The notes under the pieces: generated by a model
What the model saw: the letters and a program-made list of their open reading frames with translations, nothing else
Told to the model about the DNA's origin: nothing
Databases searched by the model: none
Program-made: the position numbers and the translations under genes
Shown: positions 1 through 8,782 of the stretch, piece after piece
Layout: the number at the start of each line of letters is the position of its first letter
Position numbering within the stretch: position 1 is the first letter of the stretch
NCBI RefSeq assembly: GCF_030409755.1
Contig: NZ_JAUFQE010000002.1
Location: 1,178,001 to 1,242,000 of the forward strand
DNA from: Vibrio lentus
Lineage (GTDB): Bacteria; Pseudomonadota; Gammaproteobacteria; Enterobacterales; Vibrionaceae
Reading direction: 5' to 3'
Length of the DNA stretch: 64,000 nucleotides

Positions 1-1028
1 TAAGTACGAGGCGATAAGAATCGTTCGTGTTGGTTGTCTAGTAGCGCGCTAGCTAATCCCGTAATACTCCCTTTATTCACAAGCGTTCCACTGACTGGAC
101 ATAAGGTTTCATCAACGGCACCTACATTCATCGCAACGGTAGGGACGTTACATGCCTGTGCCTCAAGAGTTGAAAGCGGTAACCCTTCATGACGTGAAGG
201 TAAGCAGAAAGTATCCAGAGCGCCGTAAAAAGTAGTCATGTCTTCAACTAGACCAAGAAAGATAACGCGATCATTAAGGTTTAGTCTGTTGGTCAGTTGC
301 GCTAATTTTTTTTGTTTGGAACCGCCACCTGCAAATACGACAACCATATTTTGGGGCAGTAGTGCGAGGGCTTTGATGAGTTGGTCTTGGCCTTTAACGT
401 GTTCCAATCGGCCTGCACAACCAATCATGTGCTTGTCTTGTGGTAGATTTAACGCTGTTCTCGCATCTATCTTAGACATCGGCTTGAATTTGTTGCAATC
501 AACGCCGTTCTTGATGGTAATGATGTTCTCGTATGAGAAAGCAGAACGGAGTTGTTTGTAAACACGAGTTGCGTCAGCGACCAATGTTGGTTGAGCGGCT
601 TTAAGCGCTAATGCCTGTAAGCGTCGGCGCTTGTCATCTTGAAGGTGCCAAGCGTCATGCTCAGTATGAATTCGCGTTGGAACACCTGATACACGAGCAG
701 CGTAACCCGCATAGAGTAGAGGGCCTATGTGATGAGTGTGAACAACATCAGGGCGAATGCCTCTAAACGCTTTGATGAGTTTTATGATGATGTTGAATTG
801 AACACCGGGCTCTTTGTCTAAAAACACAATTTGATTGTGGTAAGGCTGAAGCTTCGGCCAGTTCTTGATGGATTCGTCTTTGGTACCTTCAATACTGACG
901 ATCAACACTTGATCAACTGGCTTAGCAAGGCGCAGAAGATCCAGAGTTAACGTCTCCAAACCGCCAGGAGCAAGGTGCTGAACAACATGTATTATCTTTT
1001 TGCCATTCTTTGTGTTTTGCTTTCCCAT
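1..1028 (-). CDS. sypP: Glycosyltransferase family 4, SypP-like (3' end outside window)
   Basis: The reading frame opens at an ATG at 1028 and stays open to the left edge, so the C-terminal end is missing. It is preceded by a good ribosome site (AAGGGAG, 7 nt before ATG). The N-terminus has the GT4 opening pattern (HVVQHLAPGGLETLTLDL), followed by VVHTHHIGPLLYAGYAAR in the GT-B N-domain. The C-domain includes IKNGVD, GRLEHVKGQD and PSRHEGLPLSTLEAQAC, the usual nucleotide-sugar binding region with its EX7E glutamates. The protein should transfer a sugar to a lipid-linked repeat unit at the cytoplasmic face of the inner membrane. Its place after sypO, behind its own sigma-54 promoter, matches sypP of V. 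fischeri. The family is certain; the sypP assignment rests on gene order. Confidence 0.85.
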   Translation of the reverse strand, partial: MGKQNTKNGKKIIHVVQHLAPGGLETLTLDLLRLAKPVDQVLIVSIEGTKDESIKNWPKLQPYHNQIVFLDKEPGVQFNIIIKLIKAFRGIRPDVVHTHHIGPLLYAGYAARVSGVPTRIHTEHDAWHLQDDKRRRLQALALKAAQPTLVADATRVYKQLRSAFSYENIITIKNGVDCNKFKPMSKIDARTALNLPQDKHMIGCAGRLEHVKGQDQLIKALALLPQNMVVVFAGGGSKQKKLAQLTNRLNLNDRVIFLGLVEDMTTFYGALDTFCLPSRHEGLPLSTLEAQACNVPTVAMNVGAVDETLCPVSGTLVNKGSITGLASALLDNQHERFLSPRT

Positions 1029-1096
1029 AATATTGCTCCCTTCAGTAACGCTCTAATGTTGCAACCTAGCTTTCTGTTTCGTTCTGTTGTTACCAT

Positions 1097-1112
1097 TGCA
1101 CGTGCCGTGCCA
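1097..1112 (-). promoter_or_regulatory. Sigma-54 promoter for sypP
   Basis: On the minus strand the sequence reads TGGCACGGCACGTGCA. This is a consensus -24 element (TGGCAC), five bases, then GTGCA at -12. It lies about 70 bp before the sypP start codon and downstream of the sypO terminator. A SypG-like box is found at 1171-1185. Confidence 0.8.
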
Positions 1113-1170
1113 GTTAATTATTTGATGATTTTCAAGCGGTTATGGATGATTGAAGTTGAGGGTAAGGCAA

Positions 1171-1185
1171 TTCTCAAAATAGGAA
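1171..1185 (+). promoter_or_regulatory. Degenerate SypG box upstream of sypP
   Basis: TTCTCAAAATAGGAA keeps the TTCTCA half of the V. fischeri SypG consensus (TTCTCA-N3-TGM-DWN) but has TAG where TGM is expected. It is about 60 bp upstream of the sypP -24 element, the same distance as the better boxes in this locus. The call depends on position as much as on sequence. Confidence 0.45.
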
Positions 1186-1273
1186 TCAAAACAGAATCTG
1201 TGGTTGAAAGAATGATAAGAAAATCGGAGAGTTAATGGTCAAAGTGAAACTGGCTATTAGAACCAACACAATT

Positions 1274-1300
1274 AAAAACACCAGCGCGAGGCTGGCGTTT
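1274..1300 (-). terminator. Rho-independent terminator after sypO
   Basis: On the minus strand a GCCAGC/GCTGGT stem with a five-base loop is followed by GTTTTTAA. It separates the sypM-N-O transcript from the sypP promoter just downstream. Confidence 0.75.
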
Positions 1301-1346
1301 TCATTTGTGTTTAGTTATTTCTGGTGATGGCGAGAGTGCTTTGTGG

Positions 1347-2771
1347 CTAACTCATTCGAGGAATAACAGTAATAACGGGCACCCCCATGATGTCTTCAAT
1401 TTCATCTTTTCGTTTGATTGATGAATCAAAGAGTTCGAACAATATCGCCAAACCTGTTCCTAAGCCGATCCCAGCAACTAGACCTGCAAGAATGAAGATG
1501 AATGCCGGCATGTTAGACTTGATGCTGGGTGTAAAGGGTAAATCGATAATCTTCACACGTTTGTTTTGTTCAAAAACACCTAATGATCCGGTTAATTGCG
1601 CCATCTCGTAACGTTCGGTGAGTTCATCGTAAAGCTGACGTTTAATATTCACATCACGTTGCAAGCGATACATCTCTTTTGCGTTCTCACCAAAGTTATT
1701 CGCTTTGTTTTCCAATTCAAAAATCATTGTACGAAGGCTTTTGGTTTCTTCGGTTAAAGACTCATAACGAGCTCGAACCAATTGCAAGCTGTGGAGCTGT
1801 GTCACTAACAAAGGTTGAATGTCGGAAAGCTTGTTTAATGTCGTGCTACTCGCGATGTCCCACAATTGATCGCTGTTCATGCCAGGTTGTTTTTGTTCCA
1901 ACAGCGCTTTTCGTTCATTCTCAAGTCTTTCTAGTTCACGAACTTTGGCTTGCACTGCACTGTGCTGGTTCGTGTATTTGGCTTGTAGCAGGGTAAGCGC
2001 ACTTCGAATATCGATGATCTGATCTTCTAAACGTCCGATAACTGGGTTTGTTTTTGAGAGTTGTTGGTCAATTGACCCCAAGCTTTTTTGTACACCTGAT
2101 AGCTCTGCTTCTTTCTCTGCAAGTGTTTGTTTTAACGACGCTAATCGGTTTAAACTTTGGCTCTGAACTTCAGGTGTCGAATGTACGTTCTCGTTCACGT
2201 ACAGCGCCAGCGCTTCTTCCGCTTGTCTAAGCTCGGCGCTTCGTTCATCGATGTGGATTTTAAGGAAACTACTGGAGTCTTGAATCGAAGAACGTTCTGG
2301 TGCCAATAACTGCTCGATAAAATGTTCACTGACAGAGCGAAGTGTGTCCTCCATACCTATAGGCGTATCCGAGCTTAGGCTTATCTTTAGAAAATCTTTC
2401 CCTAATTGTGTGACTGATAAACGTTGTGATAGGTCGGTAATGATTTCTTGTTTCTCTACATTCGACATTTCTGGGCTCGTCAGTTCAAGCTCTTGTGCTA
2501 CTGAGTAAAGGACATGTCGACTGTGAAGCAAGGTGCGAAGTGCACTCATACGGTCTTTGAGCATGGTGGATACCGCAATATCTTCAAGAAAGGGGTTCAT
2601 CTTAGCCGTTTCCTGAATCAACATGCTGGTATGAGCATCGTATTTTGTTGGCGCCAGCTTACTTACTCCGAAACCAACGAAAGGCAGAATGAGAATAGGC
2701 ACCAAAATCACGTAGCGTTGACGCCACGCTGCATTCAATAAAACCAATAGGCGCAATTTTAGATTATTCAT
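1347..2771 (-). CDS. sypO: Polysaccharide chain-length determinant (Wzz/GumC type), SypO-like
   Basis: This 474-residue inner-membrane protein has the Wzz architecture. A membrane segment lies near residues 20-36, a long periplasmic coiled-coil-rich region covers roughly 170-400, and a second membrane segment lies near 424-448, followed by a short cytoplasmic tail. There is no fused tyrosine-kinase domain; that role would fall to the separate SypD. The family controls polymer length and export with the outer-membrane SypC. The start overlaps the sypN stop by four bases (ATGA), and GGAG sits 5 nt before the ATG, so translation is probably coupled. A terminator follows at 1274-1300. Assignment to sypO rests on family plus order. 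Confidence 0.88.
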   Translation of the reverse strand: MNNLKLRLLVLLNAAWRQRYVILVPILILPFVGFGVSKLAPTKYDAHTSMLIQETAKMNPFLEDIAVSTMLKDRMSALRTLLHSRHVLYSVAQELELTSPEMSNVEKQEIITDLSQRLSVTQLGKDFLKISLSSDTPIGMEDTLRSVSEHFIEQLLAPERSSIQDSSSFLKIHIDERSAELRQAEEALALYVNENVHSTPEVQSQSLNRLASLKQTLAEKEAELSGVQKSLGSIDQQLSKTNPVIGRLEDQIIDIRSALTLLQAKYTNQHSAVQAKVRELERLENERKALLEQKQPGMNSDQLWDIASSTTLNKLSDIQPLLVTQLHSLQLVRARYESLTEETKSLRTMIFELENKANNFGENAKEMYRLQRDVNIKRQLYDELTERYEMAQLTGSLGVFEQNKRVKIIDLPFTPSIKSNMPAFIFILAGLVAGIGLGTGLAILFELFDSSIKRKDEIEDIMGVPVITVIPRMS

Positions 2772-3886
2772 AATAGCTCCAACATCCAGTGCACGAAGTT
2801 ACCGCGGTTTTGCCAACTGTCTTTTGAGACAACAGAGACAGGGGTATCTTGTAGGTTACGAGCTCGGTTTAGAGCCTCCACCATTTGATCCGCGCTCTCT
2901 ACGGTTGATACATGCTCTTTGTAAGGAAGAAGAGCCGGAAACGGTGTTGCGATGATTGGCGTTCCGGCTGCAAGGTATTCCATGAGTTTTAAAGGGCTGC
3001 ATGCGCGGATTTGTTCATTATCAACAAAAGGAAGTAAGCTCACATCCCAATGTTGAGAGTAGCTTGGCAGGGTATGATGAGGACGAGGCCCAAGGTAATG
3101 CACGTTATCAAGTTCAGGCAACGACAGGGTATCTAACTCGTTTGGCCCAATGAAGACGAAATCCCATTCAGGCATAGCTTGAGCAACATGTTCGAGTAAC
3201 GAATAATCTAGCCACTTTGATAGGCTTCCATAAAAACCAGCGATAGGGCGGTGTTCACTTGGTAGGTCATGTGCTCTTGGTGCTGGGGTCGAAAATAAAC
3301 TGACATCGACTCCGTGAGGCAGCAGTTGAGCTTTGTCTTTAGGAAACTTCGTCATCAAGTTTTCGCTGGCGGCAAAAATGAGGTCAGATTTTTCAATTAA
3401 TTCGGATTCATGTGCAGCAACAGTTTGATGGTCAACACCAGCCAAAGCGCTAAAGTCATCGCCACAATAATACACAACAGCGGATTCATTGAGGTGTCCG
3501 CACAGGTCAACAGCCGTAGGCAGTGATGTCCATAGAATTGGAGCTTGCAAATCCAGCTCTGCAATAATCGGCTTTAGTTGTTTTAACATCATCCATTGAG
3601 CCAACTGACGTGCAATAGCAGACGAGGGCGCAGGAATTGTTCTGAGGTTAACGATGGTTATGTTGCCCACCTCATTTGAATCAAGCATGTTCTGAGTCAC
3701 GGCTTTGGTTTTGCCAAACAGTTTGTTGGATGCTCTTTGGATATCTTTGACACACAATTTTGGCTGTCTTAAACCAATGGAGTTTACCCATAACACTTTA
3801 TGTTTTTCAGCAAGGTGACGAACCAAATGCTGAGTAGACGAAGGTAGACCACCGAAGTCTTCACCAAATACGATTAAATCACGCAT
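2768..3886 (-). CDS. sypN: Glycosyltransferase, SypN-like
   Basis: This is a GT-B glycosyltransferase of about 372 residues. The N-terminus (MRDLIVFGEDFGGLPSS) and C-terminal donor-binding region (CSPLKLMEYLAAGTPIIATP) are typical of GT1/GT4 enzymes. I chose the ATG at 3886 because GGAGG lies 6 nt upstream; an ATG four codons earlier overlaps that ribosome site. The start lies inside the end of sypM and the stop overlaps sypO, so sypM-N-O form one coupled operon. The likely role is adding one sugar of the Syp repeat unit in the cytoplasm. The sugar and linkage cannot be read from sequence. Confidence 0.85.
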   Translation of the reverse strand: MRDLIVFGEDFGGLPSSTQHLVRHLAEKHKVLWVNSIGLRQPKLCVKDIQRASNKLFGKTKAVTQNMLDSNEVGNITIVNLRTIPAPSSAIARQLAQWMMLKQLKPIIAELDLQAPILWTSLPTAVDLCGHLNESAVVYYCGDDFSALAGVDHQTVAAHESELIEKSDLIFAASENLMTKFPKDKAQLLPHGVDVSLFSTPAPRAHDLPSEHRPIAGFYGSLSKWLDYSLLEHVAQAMPEWDFVFIGPNELDTLSLPELDNVHYLGPRPHHTLPSYSQHWDVSLLPFVDNEQIRACSPLKLMEYLAAGTPIIATPFPALLPYKEHVSTVESADQMVEALNRARNLQDTPVSVVSKDSWQNRGNFVHWMLELL

Positions 3887-4670
3887 GACGACCTCCATGA
3901 GTTTCTAGAGAATCGAATACATCAGATTCAGCCTCAACATGTTGGTCGTTTGGAATCTCCCCAACCACACGCGCTGGGTTGCCCGCAGCTATAGAGAAAG
4001 GGGGGATAGACTTAGTAACAACACTGCCTGCCGCAACCACTGTGCCTTCACCAATGGTGACCCCGCCTTTCACCGTAACATTCGTGCCTAGCCATACATC
4101 TTTCTCTAAAATGATAATTCCAATCTGTTCTTGATCATCGCCTTCGCCTGCCGCTCTGCGCTTAGCGTCAAGTGGATGCCCAGAGTAACCAAACAGAAAT
4201 GCACCGCCTGCAATGCGTACATTGTCGGAAAGAACGACTTTGTGGCCGACCGCGATAGTGGATTGCCAACCGACGTCAACGTTGTTACCAATGCTTAGCA
4301 AGGGTTGAGAACCGTCAGGCGTTGGTTGAGTACAACCCGAGAACGTAGTTTGCCCGGAGATTCGGCAATCATTACCAAGTTTAATCATGAGTGGGCCACT
4401 AACGAATGGCAGGCCACCATAAAGGTAAAGACGTTTACCACATTGATTAACTCGGCCTTTGAAGGCTGGAGTCCAATAAACAAAGCGTGCTAATCCAGAG
4501 ATGAAGTTGCTTACCAGTTTATGAGCATGGTAAAGGCATTTGTTGAAAATCTGAGGGCTTGGGAATTCCATTGTTCTGATATTTTTCAAAATGAAAAATA
4601 CATTTCTAATGTGAGAATTAGGATGAAACTTAAGCCAATGTTTGAATTGATGCGCTGATACTGACGTCAT
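3879..4670 (-). CDS. sypM: Left-handed beta-helix acyltransferase, SypM-like
   Basis: This is a hexapeptide-repeat O-acetyltransferase. Isoleucine-patch repeats run through the second half (IGNNVDVGWQ, LGTNVTVKGGVTIGEG, VVAAGSVVTKSIPPFS), ending in AAGNPARVVGEI as in the NodL/LacA/WbbJ group. It probably acetylates a sugar of the Syp polysaccharide. Two start codons are possible: 4685, with little ribosome site, and 4670, with GGAG about 9 nt upstream. I favour 4670. The gene follows a short intergenic region carrying a weak sigma-54 motif and a SypG-like box, consistent with sypM being a promoter-proximal gene in V. fischeri. The end overlaps sypN. Confidence 0.85.
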   Translation of the reverse strand: MTSVSAHQFKHWLKFHPNSHIRNVFFILKNIRTMEFPSPQIFNKCLYHAHKLVSNFISGLARFVYWTPAFKGRVNQCGKRLYLYGGLPFVSGPLMIKLGNDCRISGQTTFSGCTQPTPDGSQPLLSIGNNVDVGWQSTIAVGHKVVLSDNVRIAGGAFLFGYSGHPLDAKRRAAGEGDDQEQIGIIILEKDVWLGTNVTVKGGVTIGEGTVVAAGSVVTKSIPPFSIAAGNPARVVGEIPNDQHVEAESDVFDSLETHGGRHA

Positions 4671-4706
4671 AATGAGAATCTCCATTTTTATCTTTAATGG
4701 ATATCT

Positions 4707-4722
4707 TTCATTTTACATGCCA
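4707..4722 (-). promoter_or_regulatory. Weak sigma-54 promoter candidate for sypM
   Basis: On the minus strand TGGCATGTAAAATGAA has a good -24 element, but the -12 element is ATGA instead of TTGC. It is listed because a SypG-like box lies about 50 bp upstream and sypM heads a transcript in V. fischeri. Confidence 0.4.
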
Positions 4723-4750
4723 CATCTTGATTTGTAATAATTTCAATGAG

Positions 4751-6139
4751 TTATCGTTTTTCTGTTTCTGGGTTCTCATTCTGACATTCAGTTTGGGATA
4801 CGTGAGATACGCAGACAGTGAGTGCTGCCAAGATATAAATTGGCCAGTTAAAACCTTGAGTCAGAAAGGTGCCCGATACGATAGTGCCAATTAAACCCGC
4901 ATAGACGGCGTAGGCCGCAGAGTGGAGCGCTGGCGTGACCTTGTCAGAGCATTGGTTGATACGAGCTAACGTTTGGCGAGTGGTGATGAGCAATGAAGCA
5001 ATCACGATGATGAAAACAATGAATCCGAGAAAACCAGTTTCGGCCAAAACACCAAACCAAGTACTGTGTACGGCATGATTTAACCCATCCCAGTGAGAGC
5101 TGTAGAAAAAGTAGTTGGAAAAGAAGTTATTTAACCCAACTCCAGTCAATGGGTTGTCAAGCGCCATTTTAAAGGCCGCTTCCCAAGCGTATAAACGTCC
5201 CATTGCCGATTCATCGATACCGGCTTCTGCTGCACCACCAGAGGCTCTATCTGAAATACCAGCGGCAAAGTACAGGACGACGGCGCCTATTGCACCAAGT
5301 GATAGCAGAAGCATTTTGGAACGAATTACTTTTAAAGCGAATATACCCACGACGGCAACACAACCTAATAACCCGCCACGGCTTTGTGTGGCTATAACGG
5401 CGTAAACCAAAATACAGCTAGCGATAACACAAAGTAGTCGTTTGAAAGTCGCTATGCCTTTGGTGCTTGCTTGGCTTATCGCAAACGCGAGAGGAAACAT
5501 CAGTACAAGCGCTAAGTCGTTAGGGTCTCCAAGCATCGAACCAAAATCCCGACCGATGGTTACTCGGGTTCCTTCGACTAATCCAATACCGTTAATTGAG
5601 TTATAAATCGCGATAACGCCGACCAATGTCCCTGCGCCGACGATGATCATCGATGTCTTCGCAAGTTTGTCAGCGCTATTTACTAGCCAAACAATGGCTA
5701 ATGTCATGACCATGATTTTCCAATAGATGCCTTTAAACTCAGCAAGCGCGACGCCTCTGTTGGACGCAAACACCAATCCGATAGTCACTAACACCCAGAA
5801 CACCATTAACCATGACAATGAACGATGCCAATATGGCTTCAGCTCTTTGCTTATAAGGCCGTGCCAAAGTAATGCAGTTAAAGCGCCTAGCGACAGAAGC
5901 AACGGGATTTTGAACGCAAAAAGCTGAGGGATAGCCTCGTGAATACGAAAGAAAGAGAACACAACGAACATAATCACCAACCAAAACGTTTTGTTGATGA
6001 TAAATAGTGCTGCAAGTGGAGCAAATGCTAAACAAACGGCCACCAATGGGTGAGGCACAATAACCCATACCACTCCCACAATTAGGCAGAGCGCTAAAAT
6101 ACCAATAGTAGAGGGGGCTTTTCTGGCCGAATCAATCAT
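4751..6139 (-). CDS. sypL: O-antigen ligase/polymerase family membrane protein, SypL-like
   Basis: This polytopic inner-membrane protein of about 462 residues has roughly 10-12 hydrophobic segments and a large periplasmic loop. Conserved features of the Wzy/WaaL C-terminal domain appear near residue 330 (PLTGVGLNNFF, NHAVHSTWFGVLAETGFLG). It should polymerise or ligate lipid-linked repeat units on the periplasmic side. The ATG at 6139 has AAGGAA 5 nt upstream; an in-frame TTG lies one codon earlier. It follows the frameshifted sypI by about 90 bp. The V. fischeri neighbours sypJ and sypK are not present between sypI and this gene. Confidence 0.82.
   Translation of the reverse strand: MIDSARKAPSTIGILALCLIVGVVWVIVPHPLVAVCLAFAPLAALFIINKTFWLVIMFVVFSFFRIHEAIPQLFAFKIPLLLSLGALTALLWHGLISKELKPYWHRSLSWLMVFWVLVTIGLVFASNRGVALAEFKGIYWKIMVMTLAIVWLVNSADKLAKTSMIIVGAGTLVGVIAIYNSINGIGLVEGTRVTIGRDFGSMLGDPNDLALVLMFPLAFAISQASTKGIATFKRLLCVIASCILVYAVIATQSRGGLLGCVAVVGIFALKVIRSKMLLLSLGAIGAVVLYFAAGISDRASGGAAEAGIDESAMGRLYAWEAAFKMALDNPLTGVGLNNFFSNYFFYSSHWDGLNHAVHSTWFGVLAETGFLGFIVFIIVIASLLITTRQTLARINQCSDKVTPALHSAAYAVYAGLIGTIVSGTFLTQGFNWPIYILAALTVCVSHVSQTECQNENPETEKR
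4773..4787 (+). promoter_or_regulatory. SypG-like box upstream of sypM
   Basis: TTCTCATTCTGACAT matches TTCTCA-N3-TGM and deviates from DWN only at C for D. The same TGACAT ending occurs in the distal box before sypA. The site lies within the 3' end of sypL. Confidence 0.6.
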
Positions 6140-6232
6140 CAATGTTCCTTATTGGACGGTTTAGGGGCTGAAGTGTATTCATTCTGATTTCTGCCTTTAA
6201 ACCTAAATGCACGTAAAATATGAGTGTCATGA

Positions 6233-7374
6233 CTAACGAAAAGCCCAGCGCAAAACTGGTTTTAAGCTGCAAGCTAAAGACATAGAACTCGGTTCCGCAT
6301 ATATTTTCTCGTAGAGTCGTTGGAAGCGTTGTGTGTTAGCAATAACAGTCAGGGAAGAGGCAGTGAGTTCATATAAATCATTACCGAGCCTACTTCCAAG
6401 TTGAGGTTGAGTGATTAAGCTCAGCATATGCTCGGTCATCTCATTTATTGGGTTTTGTGTTGAGAACAATAGCCCATTGCCTTCGTGGTTGATGAACTCC
6501 GGAATGCCGCCAATGCGGGGCGCAATAATAGGTAACTTGGCGAGCCCAGCTTCGGCAATCACATGCCCAAACGCTTCATACCTAGCACCACCGTACAACC
6601 AATCCGCCGTATTATTTTGTTCTCCAACTAAGTGAACACGTTCATTTAAACCAGACGAATCAATCAAAAGTTCAAGATTTTCTCTATCTTCACCTTCTCC
6701 GATCACGACTAAATGACAGTCATGGTCTTGACTAGCAATGTTAAGTGCTTGAATGATCAAATCTATACCTTTGCTCACAATGAGAGGTCCTACAGTAATG
6801 AAGACATAACTTGATGCTGGGATATTTAGGTGAGTACGTAGGTCTATCTTTTGTGGAGCTCTTGAGCTACACCATTATAGATCACTGACAGTTGGTCTTG
6901 AGGGTAATCGTCATCAAGTAGCCCTTCGCATACATCGTAGCTCACCCCAACGATACAAGGAGACAAATGCAATCCGAATGTAAAGCGGTCTCTTAATCGA
7001 TAATTATTGTGAAGTTGAGTTACAAGTGGGATTTTGCATAGTTTGGCAGCTAGGCACATCCATTGACATGGGGCGCCATTATTGATGTGTATTACGTCGA
7101 TATCATGTTGTTTTATCAATGTGATCGCTTGGTTCACTTGTCTGCACCAACCAATGACATTGAATTTCGGTTGTTTTCGGCCAAGCATGAGATGGAAGGG
7201 AGAGTAATGGTTAGGAACCTCGGAATTGGTCAAACGTTCGATAAGAGGCTCACAATTGCTCCAAACCAACGGTTTGTAACGATTTCGATCGAGAGATTCA
7301 ACCAAGTTGATTAAACGAGATTCGGCTCCACGAATATTATCGTCACCGTAATGAACATAAAGAATGTTTTTCAT
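6233..7374 (-). pseudogene. sypI: Glycosyltransferase family 4, SypI-like, split by a frameshift
   Basis: A family 4 glycosyltransferase is spread over two frames. The first part runs from ATG 7374 (GGGG ribosome site; MKNILYVHYGDDNIRGAES) to a TAG at 6844-6846, just after VIYNGVAQELHKR. The second frame continues without a stop through IDLRTHLNIPASS, ITVGPLIVSKGIDLIIQ and GGARYEAFGHVIAEAG to 6233. Joining the frames restores a normal GT4 of about 380 residues. The break is in a run of four A residues (minus strand); one extra A would repair it (LHKKIDLRTHL). It could be a real loss of function, a phase-type change or a base-calling error. A longer open frame from 7473 would overlap the sigma-54 promoter and is unlikely. 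Confidence 0.8.
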
Positions 7375-7456
7375 ACCAATCCCCACACATAGGATGCCTG
7401 TTTTCTTGACTCGTTTTAGCGAAATAGAACAGGCTAAAACAGTGTTAGGGTAACTT

Positions 7457-7472
7457 TGCAAGTGTGATGCCA
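7457..7472 (-). promoter_or_regulatory. Sigma-54 promoter for sypI
   Basis: On the minus strand TGGCATCACACTTGCA is a near-perfect -24/-12 pair with correct five-base spacing. It lies about 85 bp upstream of the sypI start in the 268-bp sypH-sypI gap. Confidence 0.85.
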
Positions 7473-7531
7473 TTGGTTTGATATAGCTAATATACTGTTA
7501 TTTAACACTTTATGAGAAAGGTTAATTATCT

Positions 7532-7546
7532 ATTTCAAATTGAGAA
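7532..7546 (-). promoter_or_regulatory. SypG box upstream of sypI
   Basis: On the minus strand TTCTCAATTTGAAAT fits the V. fischeri SypG consensus TTCTCA-N3-TGM-DWN at every defined position. It lies 60-75 bp upstream of the sigma-54 -24 element, normal for a bacterial enhancer-binding protein. Confidence 0.8.
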
Positions 7547-7642
7547 TCAGAATGAACGATGAAAGGTGACCTAACGACATACAGAATTGTCAGTGTTTCT
7601 GTGAGTGCTCAAGTCATTAAGTGATCTGAGGCGCTGGGTGGT

Positions 7643-8782
7643 TTAAAGCTGGTAGCAATTCAACAATTGCGGGATAACGGCTTGCGGCGAATAATCATCG
7701 ATGACGCTTTGTCTAGCTTTGGCACTCATGATTTCTTTGTCGGTGGAAGACAGATTTAACCATGCGTTGAGGTTCGCGGTCAGTTCTGACTCTGAATGCG
7801 AAATGTAACCATTACTTCCATGGTCAATCAACTGAGGTAGATTACCCACAGCCGTTGCAATTACCGGTATACCGCGAACCATGGCTTCAAGAGCGGCCAT
7901 TGGCAGACCTTCGTATCGGGAAGGAATGATCAACACATCAATTCGCGGCCATACTGAAGCCATATCATTTTGATGACCATGAAATTGGCAGTTTGCAGGG
8001 CTATTTTGTGCGAGTTTTGAACGTTCCGGTCCATCACCAAATAGATTGAACTGATGTTGTTCAAAGTTTTTCGCTAACGTTATAAAGCGATCGGCGGCTT
8101 TTTCGTGGCTTAAGCGCCCGACGAAACCAAATCGATAGTGATCTAGTTGGTTGTTTTGTTCTTTTTGAGTATCGATTAAAGCCGGTGCTTGAGAATCGAC
8201 AGGAATACTCACAAAGTTATTGAGTAATGTAGAGCGAGTCGGGAGTTTACGACTTATTTTACTACTAACCACTAATGAATGATTTGATATCCAACTTGTG
8301 TAGCGATCGAGAAGATCATAAACCCAAACACGACCTGTTGGCGTTTCACCTGCATGATAGGTGGTGATTTGGCAGAGTGGTATTCGCCTGCTTAACAATT
8401 TAGTGGATTTGCTTACGATACTGGCTTTGTAACCATGAGCATGAATCAGTTGTGGTTGATATTGTTCAACCGCTGATCGTAACTGAGTTATCGGGTTACC
8501 TTGGACTTTTGATAGGTCTTGAAGATAAGAGTAAGGCAGGGCGCTTTCATTTAATCGCCCGATAATCGAGGGTTCTGGCATGTATTGCGTTAACAAAACA
8601 ACACGTACCTTTTTTTCGTGGCCGAGCAGCCCCTTTGCTAGCTCCAAAACGTGTGTTTCTATTCCTCCGAAAGTCTGGCTATCGATGAGCAACCAAATTT
8701 CGCCCAGCAAAGGAATGAGAGCCTCTTTGATAAGAGGCTCGTTTACGTTATTCGGGGGGATATTAGGCTTGGTTGTACTCAT
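7643..8782 (-). CDS. sypH: Glycosyltransferase family 4, SypH-like
   Basis: This is a 379-residue GT4 enzyme. The N-domain carries DSQTFGGIETHVLELAKGL, and the C-domain carries FGFVGRLSHEKAAD and PSRYEGLPMAALEAMVRG, the donor-binding region with its conserved glutamates. It probably acts in the cytoplasm on the Syp lipid-linked intermediate. The ATG at 8782 is inside the last codons of sypG (20-bp overlap) and has GGAA about 7 nt upstream, so it is coupled to sypG translation, as expected for sypH. Confidence 0.85.
   Translation of the reverse strand: MSTTKPNIPPNNVNEPLIKEALIPLLGEIWLLIDSQTFGGIETHVLELAKGLLGHEKKVRVVLLTQYMPEPSIIGRLNESALPYSYLQDLSKVQGNPITQLRSAVEQYQPQLIHAHGYKASIVSKSTKLLSRRIPLCQITTYHAGETPTGRVWVYDLLDRYTSWISNHSLVVSSKISRKLPTRSTLLNNFVSIPVDSQAPALIDTQKEQNNQLDHYRFGFVGRLSHEKAADRFITLAKNFEQHQFNLFGDGPERSKLAQNSPANCQFHGHQNDMASVWPRIDVLIIPSRYEGLPMAALEAMVRGIPVIATAVGNLPQLIDHGSNGYISHSESELTANLNAWLNLSSTDKEIMSAKARQSVIDDYSPQAVIPQLLNCYQL

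Noticed and set aside
975..1235. Open frame of 86 codons on the plus strand over the sypP promoter region
   Set aside because: It overlaps the real sypP start, a sigma-54 promoter and a SypG-like box, and has no family resemblance.
6779..6860. Programmed ribosomal frameshift in sypI
   Set aside because: The CAC AAA AGA TAG context is not a good slippery heptamer, and no stimulatory stem was seen. A simple indel explains it better.
7374..7473. Upstream extension of the sypI frame
   Set aside because: It lies on top of the sigma-54 promoter and has no ribosome site; the start at 7374 has GGGG upstream.
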